Made by a program: the position numbers and the translations under genes. This document shows positions 58,101 through 64,000 of a DNA stretch of 64,000 nucleotides, piece by piece. Source of the DNA: Lepidonotus clava (taxonomy: Eukaryota > Annelida > Polychaeta > Phyllodocida > Polynoidae). A model generated the notes under the pieces. It did not search any database and had not been told where the DNA came from. It was given only the letters and a program-made list of their open reading frames with translations. The stretch covers positions 23,312,458 to 23,376,457 of the forward strand of contig OW387146.1 in assembly GCA_936440205.1 (NCBI GenBank), read 5' to 3'. Positions within the stretch are counted from its first letter, which is position 1; every line of letters begins with the position of its first letter.

Positions 58101-61100
58101 ATTTATACTAAGCCTATTTGCATTACACCACTCTTCCAAACATTCGCAACTATACTGCATAGATGTAACCGCTTGCTGTAAAGTCTTCTCAGATAAGTAC
58201 AAAGCGTTATGGAATATGTTATGGAATGTTGGGAATGAACAGTACTTGCTTGCATTTTTCTTTTATTTTGCATGATCCATATTCAATTGTGGCGTGTAGC
58301 TCAGGGTCTTTATTTAGCTATTTTTATTTATTTTCTCCAGGTGATTTATCTGACAAAGCCCCAACCATGATGAACCACACTGCATCACCATACATAGCAA
58401 TCAAAGGGGGTGAGATGAGGATCCAATGCATCTTTGCTGGAATGTAAGAAATGAAAAACCTCATAATCTCCTTTCTCACAATCTCTCTTATCATAAAAGA
58501 AGCTTTATTGAACTACAAAGATTACTGTCCTTCTCTCAATTTCTATGATATATAAGAATATATTTCTAAAAAGTTATTTCAATTAGTTTTAATTCATCTT
58601 TGAAAATAAATTATAAACAATTTCAATATTAGTTCTTAAGAACCATAACACAAAGTTGGATTATTTCAATGATTAAATTATTGGTATTTCTTAGAGAGCT
58701 ATTGCAGAAAATTAACCAAATTCCACCCACCCAGGCAAAACCGTAAAAACAGACAAAATCATTTTTAAAAAATCATTCAAACCCTAGTAAAGTTTTAAAA
58801 TGTATTTGAAAATGTGATTTCTTCCTATAAACTTCAGTCACCATCTAAATTCTGTAAAAGACAATAAACCATGTACAAAATGACTTGTAAAGTACCTTGT
58901 TCCTTTAAGTTTGATATCTTTCACAGCCCTGAGCCTTCTGTAGTATGGAGTCCATTGCCCACTGGGAGGAGTGAAACTGAAATGTTTGGCACACTGCTTT
59001 CCATTGACCCTGTCGAACCATCAGATGAAGGAACCTATACATGTGTGGGATCTAACAGAGCTGGAACACATACAGGAACTGTCAATGTAGTTGTAGAATG
59101 TGAGTTTTCTTTCTTATATAGCCATATATCTAAAAATAATAATAATAATAAAAAAATGAATAAAAAAGACTGAAAATTATTATCCATGTTACATAACTTC
59201 TCTTCAAGAAACATCAAGTACAATTGACTTTGTTAAATCAAATGTGCCATGCGTTAGTTTGTTTTGTAGCTTTAATCTTATGCTGTAATTATATATAATT
59301 CTTAAATATATATTTAAAGATGGAATATATATGTAATATTATATTCATGTGTTAGTTAGTTTCGTAGCTTTCATCTTATGCTGTAAATATATAAAATTCC
59401 TAAGGATATATTTAAAGATAAAATATGTATGTAATATTATATTATACGATAACATATAAAACAAATTCCTTCTGTATAAATTGGAGATGAAAAAGAGAGA
59501 ATTTCAAGAGTTGCAAGTTATCATTGCAGAATCTAACTACAATTTGATTTTGAAACAGATAAGCCTGAATTTGCAAGACAGCCAGAGAGTATCAATGCAA
59601 CAGAAGGTGATACTGTGACTTTTGATTGTGGAGTACCGAGTGAAACGAACCCACCGGTAACTGTCGAATGGTTTATCAACGGACAAGAAGTAGACAGTAA
59701 GTTTGATTCTATCCTTTGGATGAAATGCATTAACCCTTTAGACCCCACCGATTACAAGGATGAAATGCTGGATTTCCCCAGGATTTACCAGGATTTCCTC
59801 CAGAAATCCCTTAAATTTTTCTTAAATGAGAAAGTTCAAAGGCTTACACACCATTAAATATTTAAATTATGGAAATCTGGTTTGGTTCTCTTTTGGAAAA
59901 ATATAGAAAATTACGGAAAAATTGCGGTTTTTCCGGGCGGCCACGGCCGGATTGGGGAGTACACCCTCGGGCAGCCATGGCCGGATTGGGGTCTAAAGGG
60001 TTAAAATTGGAGTATTTTACATAAGCACCAAAGTCTTGCCATCTATGAAACTGTAGAAAATGTGGCTGGTTTTAGCTTCAGAAAAGGGTAACAACAGATT
60101 GCAACAGATGTGTATTTTTCCTCTCTTAGATGTATTTTAAGGTCATTCTGTATGGTTATTCAAGGGTGGCACCATTAGCATCAGTCTCTAATGCCTAAAT
60201 GAAATTAGCCTTCTTAGTGTACTTATATTAATATCTCTGACAACAATACTACTGTCTACTAGCATTCTTGGTGTAGTTATAATTATTATCTCTTATAATA
60301 ATGCTGCTGTCCAAGTATGTCCAAGAAGTTATATGGTTAATTATTGACAGCCAGGGCAAATCTGTTATTGGCCTAAGGTGTAGTAATCTAGTAATCTAGT
60401 GGTATAGAGTTTGGCCTGACCATTATACTTATGAAATATGTTTTCCTTGATTAGGTTCTATGTCACATATTGCACCAGTTCCCAAAATGATAGGTATGCT
60501 GGTTAAGAAAGGACCGATTTTGTTCATGTGATTTTATTTTATAAAGAATCTAATGGATTTGATTATAACACTATGGTGCTTAAATATACAAAAATGTCAA
60601 AAAGACTAAAGGAAAACAATGTTTGAAAATCCTTGGATATAGATCAGATATCAACTGAAACATGAATTATAATGACATTACAATTAGTTGTTATTATGGG
60701 GCATAACACATAGAAAGTTTTAAGTTTTTCAGTCCTTTTTTGGTCAGCAGACCTTATCCACTAGACATAGTTGACTGATTTGATAAACCAGTCACCATTG
60801 GAATAATCACTTAAGCTCAAAGCGGTGCGTACAGAGGCCAGTGTGTACTGTGGTGCTGTATGTACCACTCCTTGTTTTCAGTGTTTTAACACATTTTTTA
60901 ATCTTGTTTGGGTGATAAAATATAGAAGACCCTTTAGGGTCGTCCTCAGGTGTCTGTACAACCCATGGGGATCGTACGAACCTCAGGCTTTGCCCTCGGC
61001 ACATACAAACCCCTCTGGGTCATACAGACACCCTCCGACGCCCCCACAGGTCTTCTTATATTAATATTTTTGCTTAAATTCCAGGTGAGAACCTTCCACC

Positions 61101-63758
61101 CCGTGCACAGATTACTGGGGATTATAACCAGTTCTTGACCTTCTCCATGGTGTGTAAAGACTGCCCTGGAAGAGGCACTGACCTCAGGGGAGTCCAGTGT
61201 AAAGTCAGTAATGTACATGGCTATGTGTTTGCTGATGTCTACCTGAATGTCCTGAGTAAGTATTGGAGTGTTTTACTTATTTAAAAGATGTTTGGATTTA
61301 CAAGTATAATATACTTTGATTCTTCATAAATAAAGTCATATTATAAAGAATCAAAGGGATATGATCATAACAATATGGGTGCTTAAATATACCCCAAGGT
61401 CAAAAAGTCACGAGGAAAATAAAATTATTTTTGAAAATACTCAGATATAGATTAGATATTAAGAGAAACATATTATTACATACCCTGGGTATGCATCTGT
61501 TCTAATAATAACTGTTTTTCAATATGTTTTTATTTTTCCACTGGGTTCACACTTTCTGTAGACATGAGTGAACTCCCACTGGTGTAATTTTGGGCTTAGT
61601 AAATAAAATTTTGGTTTTCAAGATTGACCCAGCATGATCTTAACAATTATATGTGCAAGTAAAAATGAGATGAGTGTAAGTAAAGTAAGTATCAAAGTGG
61701 TATCCGAATGGTAATAGCAATAGCACTGATAATTTAATCATGAGTATATTTGGGATCATTGGCAATGATGTTTTTTTGTTAGCATTGCTAAACATATTGG
61801 ATCCAAATGGATTTTATCTTTGCGCAGTGATAATACTAGAAAATGTAAACTAAGGTAACATGTCTATCTGCTTTATTATGATTCAAAATATTATGTATAT
61901 TTAAAGCAATTAACCCCTTCAACCCTCCTTAAAATATTCCTTTTAGAAGCTTAGATATAGTCATTTGAACTTCCCTACCTTTTGTACAATAGAAACCATC
62001 CAGTTCTGATAGTCATCTTTGTTTCTATGTTATGGTAAATTTAACTTGACCTTGTATATTTAGAAAAAAACATTTCTTATTCAGAAAAATGTTTCAAATA
62101 CAATAACTTTTGATTGACTTGGTCTTTTATCTAACTGTTTGAAATATATGGCAGAAAAAGATATTTCCCATGAAAATTGTTCCCTTGACTCTAAATGTTC
62201 TTTTTTCTGTAACCATGGCAACCTAACAACCTTATTATATGAAGGATTTCTGTGAAAAAAACATTCCATTGCAAATTTCCCATAATGCATCATTTGCAAA
62301 AGATTTTATATTTCTATGAAAATCATTGAATTCTCTGGAAATTTCTATCTAAGTCAAACTTTTTCACAAAATTACATGAAAAAATTGTTTTTCACCAATA
62401 ATTACTTAATTAGTTTCCAAGGGGCTGATTTCCCAGAATAGGCAGATTTGCCCTATATTGACCATCACTGCCTTTACTGGAACACATGTTCTACAATATC
62501 GAAACATCATAGAATAATAATACAAAAAGTATAAGGTTCCTTGTAACTTTGGGAATATTTTGATATTTACCTCATGAGTGTAGGTGAAATACCCATTTTA
62601 TAATCAGAATAAAACCCTAAAAGAGCTGCCATTTTATGGGTAACACTCATGTGGTGGCCAAATATGGCCTTATGGGGTGGAAGGGGTTAAATGCGTGCAA
62701 CTGACCAAAGATGCATAACCATTATTTTTACTGATGAAATAGAGCCAGGTTAATTATAAATATGATACACACTAGGTACACAATTCCTTTTTTTCACCTG
62801 TTCACTGATGTCATATATATACCGATTATGTTCTCTTCTCAACAAGACCAACGTTTTAGGAAATTAGTAATACCAACCTGATACGAAATCAAAAAACAAA
62901 ATAAACCAGTGAAAGATCTTAACAGGAAACAATGACAATAAAAAAGAATTGCCCCAGCAATTTGTTTGAAAACATAGAAAATGTTGCCCTCCTAGCTCAT
63001 CAATGGTAAATGAATTTGTCATTTTATGTTGTAATTTAGCGGAGACTTCCATCACTAAGAGCCCAGAGGATCAGACTCTTGGTGAGGATGCCACTGAGGC
63101 TGTTTTCCAGTGTGAGGCAGAGTCAGATCCCAGCACTCCTGTCACAGTGTCATGGTGGTTTGATGGAGCGGAACTCACTACAGATGAGGTAAGCATTTTT
63201 TTTTTATTGAACTAACTAACTGGCTGCAATGTAAAACTTTTCAGATAGTAATTTATTAGTCGTCCCAGGCAAGTAGTGACGTAACAAGTACATTCTGTAA
63301 CCATACCTTTTTGAAAATGAGAGACAGAGCAATTAGAAGAATTTAATGATTTACATGTTGTTATGTGAGATTCATTGGTGTATGGTATAACCATTGTTCA
63401 GTCTCAAACCTATTTCATCTCTTCACCTAGTTTCAGGTTTGCAGTATAATTGTTCATATGATATTCTTTGACAACTTATTGATAAAAATCTGAACATGAC
63501 TTAACTGAGCCTTAATTATGTTTCTCTTAGAACCCTGGAACAGTAGTAACTGGCAACTCACTCACTATCAACCTGGAAGGGCTTTCCCTTGAAGAGAAGA
63601 GGAGGCAAGAGGGGGCCTACTCCTGCTTCGCAACCAATGGCTATAGTGACCAGACGGCCTATGCTCAACTCACTATAGGCCTAACCTCCACCCCTGACAA
63701 ACGGTTCGCCCTGTACAGACGCCTGATTAGAGATTTCCTAGCTGAGAATGATAAGTAA
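49035..63758 (+). CDS. Secreted five-Ig-domain protein of the L1CAM/neuroglian family (molluscan-defence-molecule-like), 11 exons
   Basis: Coding exons 49035-49104, 52829-52937, 53662-53846, 54689-54883, 56498-56635, 58341-58443, 58927-59099, 59559-59696, 61085-61255, 63040-63188, 63531-63758; 1659 nt, 552 residues, all GT/AG, phases close. MGSVTVILAGLCCLSLQVWA is a signal peptide. Five Ig domains follow, each from two exons with phase-1 borders, then a short basic tail and TAA. The first four align with Ig1-Ig4 of L1-type adhesion molecules (GNLYFTSV in Ig2, NVHGYVFADVYLNVL in Ig4). The fifth resembles Ig6. There are no fibronectin domains and no membrane segment, so it is likely secreted. 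Five-Ig secreted L1 relatives are known in molluscs (molluscan defence molecule) and four-Ig ones in moths (hemolin). An immune or adhesion role is inferred. Five N-glycosylation motifs are present. Confidence 0.88.
51327..52058. mobile_element. TTAA-bounded piggyBac-like non-autonomous element
   Basis: Left end TTAACCCTTTCAAGACCCC and right end, inverted, TTAACCCTTTCAGGACGCC; 732 bp. TTAA with CCC-type ends is the signature of piggyBac-type transposons. The right end contains TGCCTGAGAGATAC foldbacks that also occur at 20448-20550, where a worn GTTAA end is seen too. No transposase. Confidence 0.65.
52114..52190 (+). mobile_element. tRNA-related sequence (SINE head or tRNA pseudogene)
   Basis: GTGGCTCAATAGTGTAAGGG followed 40 bases later by GGGTTCGATTCC, a perfect B box, at tRNA-like spacing. 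Acceptor-stem pairing is weak and no family-specific body was identified. It directly follows the TTAA element. Confidence 0.45.
52829..53846 (+). CDS. Ig gene exons 2-3: Ig domain 1
   Basis: Exon 2 (52829-52937) begins RLPPSIL and holds the first cysteine in YLPCQASGSPPPT. Exon 3 (53662-53846) holds YEWTWNG with the core tryptophan, RLRIWRA and the second cysteine in YSGHYQCKATNPYGTSVANY. Exon 2 ends in phase 2 and exon 3 in phase 1. This matches Ig1 of L1-type proteins (CEASGKP ... W). Both disulfide cysteines are present. Confidence 0.88.
52938..53661 (+). other. Ig gene intron 2
   Basis: 724 bp, AT-rich, GTAACC donor and TTTCTAG acceptor. I see no repeat family or gene in it. A short CTTCATAAAGAAAATAACG palindrome near 53490 is the only structure. 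Confidence 0.5.
53878..54058. mobile_element. Near-perfect palindromic MITE, Ig-gene intron 3
   Basis: TAGACCTTTCCCATTAAGAG at the left pairs with CTTTAATGAGAAAGGTCTA at the right. Arms extend about 80 bp each with scattered mismatches, including CCCCCTG/CAGGGGG and TTTTCCTATAG/CTATAGGAAAA. About 181 bp. A diverged single end (TAGACCTTTTTCAATAGAG) occurs at 46867. No coding capacity. Confidence 0.75.
54437..54640 (-). mobile_element. Possible SINE tail fragment
   Basis: On the minus strand the segment ends GGACATTAAACTAATCCCAC followed by ACAAACAAACAAA. That kind of 3' tail is common in invertebrate SINEs and LINEs. No tRNA-like head is recognisable, so this is tentative. Confidence 0.35.
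54689..56635 (+). CDS. Ig gene exons 4-5: cysteine-less Ig domain 2
   Basis: Exon 4 (54689-54883) runs from LAWPSPVMPKINATEGQPYW to RILSDDM, exon 5 (56498-56635) from GNLYFTSVRKSDG to YTILFVND. It aligns with L1-family Ig2 (APKWP ... GNLYFANV). The core Trp is kept (KATWVLSN), but both canonical cysteines are missing: the first position lies in YWINAYTK and the second in LYQVKM. The domain has no cysteine at all, so it cannot form the usual core disulfide. Confidence 0.85.
54884..56497 (+). other. Ig gene intron 4
   Basis: 1614 bp. After the 12-bp minisatellite it holds only AT-rich DNA with a CATGGTCATGACCACACCTGG palindromic patch near 55320-55385. No gene or recognisable element. Confidence 0.5.
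54899..55010 (+). repeat. 12-bp minisatellite (TTGTTGTTTATG)n
   Basis: About nine units of TTGTTGTTTATG/TTGTTGTTCATG begin 15 bp after the exon 4 donor of the Ig gene. Four units with TTTATG are followed by three with TTCATG, then it decays. It is simple repeat DNA in an intron. The open frame on the other strand (Asn-rich) is a consequence of the repeat. Confidence 0.9.
57101..57216. repeat. Three perfect CTTGTCAAATTGACAAG palindromes
   Basis: The 17-bp palindrome occurs at 57101-57117, 57170-57186 and 57200-57216. It lies in intron 5 of the Ig gene in a region with further half sites (GTCAAAAACTTGTC, ACACGTCAAGTC). It looks like a decayed short repeat array or a multi-site binding element. 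No known motif is assigned. Confidence 0.7.
57400..58225 (-). mobile_element. Degenerate non-LTR retrotransposon (LINE) reverse-transcriptase relic
   Basis: On the minus strand, translated pieces read LYLSEKTLQQAV, CLEEWCNANRLSIN, SLETVESYNYLGV, then YKQTILPLLDY and LEKLQEKVVSYI. This is the order seen after the catalytic motif of jockey/CR1/RTE-type reverse transcriptases (W..N.L.iN, YLGV, YK..ilP.l.Y, l..lQ). Several stops and frame changes show it is dead. The 5' part of the element, including the catalytic centre, is missing. It lies in intron 5 of the Ig gene. Confidence 0.7.
58341..59099 (+). CDS. Ig gene exons 6-7: Ig domain 3
   Basis: Exon 6 (58341-58443) ends the first half with MRIQCIFAG. 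Exon 7 (58927-59099) carries PEPSVVWSPLP, TLLSIDPVEPSDEGTYTCVGSNRAG and NVVVE. It is a textbook C2/I-set Ig domain with DxGxYxC. It parallels Ig3 of L1 (CIAEGFPTPTIKW). Exon 6 ends in phase 2, exon 7 in phase 1. Confidence 0.88.
59249..59446. repeat. 98-bp tandem duplication, Ig-gene intron 7
   Basis: Two diverged copies share GTAGCTTTAATCTTATGCTG / GTAGCTTTCATCTTATGCTG and TATATTTAAAGAT, spaced 98 bp. Both are followed by ATGTAATATTATATT. AT-rich and non-coding. Confidence 0.75.
59559..61255 (+). CDS. Ig gene exons 8-9: Ig domain 4 with two extra cysteines
   Basis: Exon 8 (59559-59696): KPEFARQPESINATEGDTV, FDC, VEWFINGQEV. Exon 9 (61085-61255): PPRAQITGDYNQFLTF, MVCKDCPGRG, GVQCKVSNVHGYVFADVYLNVL. 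It matches L1 Ig4 ([20 protein letters not shown]). Besides the core pair there is a CKDC pair before the F strand, which may form an additional disulfide. That is unusual for this domain. Confidence 0.85.
59730..60004. mobile_element. TTAA-bounded MITE with perfect 17-bp ends, Ig-gene intron 8
   Basis: Left TTAACCCTTTAGACCCC (59730-59746) and right GGGGTCTAAAGGGTTAA (59988-60004) are exact inverted repeats. TTAA at both borders fits a piggyBac-type target duplication. The inside has two GGC(A/C)GCCACGGCCGGATTGGGG-like direct repeats near 59937 and 59972. 275 bp, no coding capacity. Confidence 0.75.
60537..61470 (+). repeat. Diverged direct repeats flanking exon 9 of the Ig gene
   Basis: A segment at about 60537-60670 (TTATAAAGAATCTAATGG ... 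GGTGCTTAAATATAC ... GATATAGATCAGATAT) recurs at about 61333-61470 (TTATAAAGAATCAAAGGG ... GGTGCTTAAATATAC ... GATATAGATTAGATAT). Exon 9 and foldback copy 4 lie between. They could be an old local duplication of intron sequence or two copies of an unnamed repeat. Confidence 0.65.
60804..61062 (-). mobile_element. Foldback repeat family FB (copy 4, reversed), Ig-gene intron 8
   Basis: Read on the minus strand it opens AATATAAGAAGACCTGTG and passes through the palindrome to GGGTCTTCTATATTTTATCA. It then runs through CACCCAAACAAGAT to a worn end near 60804. Its start lies only 22 bp from the exon 9 acceptor (61085), so it supplies most of the polypyrimidine neighbourhood of that splice site. Confidence 0.7.
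61256..63039 (+). other. Ig gene intron 9, site where an L1-type Ig5 would be expected
   Basis: 1784 bp between the end of Ig4 and the start of the Ig6-like domain. Besides one arm of the diverged repeat and the 0.78-kb TTAA element I see no frame with Cys and Trp spacing of an Ig half-domain. A missing Ig5 is therefore real at this locus, not an overlooked pair of exons, as far as can be read by eye. Confidence 0.55.
61910..62690. mobile_element. TTAA-bounded non-autonomous element, 0.78 kb, Ig-gene intron 9
   Basis: Left TTAACCCCTTCAACCC and right GGGTGGAAGGGGTTAA are inverted with one mismatch and carry TTAA at both borders. The interior is AT-rich with no open frame of note. Same end type as the elements at 51327 and 59730, so a piggyBac-type origin is likely. 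Confidence 0.6.
63040..63758 (+). CDS. Ig gene exons 10-11: Ig domain 5 (Ig6-like) and basic C-terminal tail
   Basis: Exon 10 (63040-63188): TSITKSPEDQTLGEDATEAV, FQCEAESDPSTPVTVSWWFDG. Exon 11 (63531-63758): LTINLEGLSLEEKRRQEGAY, SCFATNGY, YAQLTI, then TPDKRFALYRRLIRDFLAE and stop. DPSTPVTVSW resembles DPSLQPSITW of L1 Ig6, so the ancestral Ig5 appears to be missing. The tail has alternating basic and hydrophobic residues, compatible with an amphipathic helix. A GTAATT overlaps the stop codon, so an alternative donor cannot be excluded. Confidence 0.85.
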
Positions 63759-64000
63759 TTGAATAGGCCTACTCATGCCAAACCATGAACCTATGATCCA
63801 ATCTTTGACAAACTACCTTCACACTCACTGGGAAAATAGTTCATGAGAGTAGTCTCTGCTATGTAGGTAGAAAATTCAAACCAAAGGGATAAGATTACTA
63901 CGCCCTGCATGCAGGTCAAAAGTAGTCATGCATTTTTGCTTGTGCGGCATTGGCCTCAGGGGCTGACCAAGTGGTTACTACATTAAGAGACTATTCTTGT
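63759..64000. other. 3' flank of the Ig gene
   Basis: 242 bp after the stop codon. No AATAAA is seen before the window ends, so the 3' UTR probably continues beyond it. No further coding sequence is recognisable. Confidence 0.5.

Overview
Organism and kind of sequence: nuclear DNA of an animal. The coding sequence is in short exons with GT/AG borders and AT-rich introns, there is a tandem 5S rRNA gene array, and the flanks carry many short palindromic transposons and tRNA-derived SINEs. A lophotrochozoan, most likely a mollusc, fits best. The main pointer is a five-Ig secreted L1-type protein like the molluscan defence molecule of Lymnaea; this is inference from gene content, not a species identification. 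Layout: (1) 1-15150 is the end of a 5S rDNA cluster: 63 complete 120-nt 5S genes on the minus strand plus one cut by the left window edge, in an almost invariant 240-bp repeat. The array stops abruptly at 15150 with a damaged last gene. (2) 15151-17412 is intergenic with one transposon nested in another; an empty-site relative lies near 46.4 kb. (3) 17413-21736, minus strand, is a two-exon gene for a 1011-residue protein with an N-terminal CxxC/CxxC (ZAD-like) domain, 12 C2H2 zinc fingers and a Q/S-rich repetitive tail. (4) 23131-42681, plus strand and head-to-head with it, is a complete 26-exon GEMIN5 gene (1668 residues), the snRNA-cap-binding subunit of the SMN complex. (5) 42682-49034 is intergenic. 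(6) 49035-63758, plus strand, is an 11-exon gene for a 552-residue secreted Ig-superfamily protein related to the L1CAM/neuroglian family: five Ig domains, two exons each, no fibronectin domains and no membrane segment. How the parts relate: the zinc-finger and GEMIN5 genes share a 1.4-kb divergent promoter region. The 5S array, GEMIN5 (RNA metabolism) and the Ig gene have no evident operon-like relation. All gene models here were built by joining exons by eye at GT/AG sites with reading-phase bookkeeping; each total is divisible by three. The most unusual features are a 59-bp minisatellite that copies the 5' splice site of GEMIN5 exon 16 nine times, an Ig domain that has lost both disulfide cysteines, the patterned A/G variant along the 5S array, and several families of palindromic and TTAA-bounded elements in the introns.
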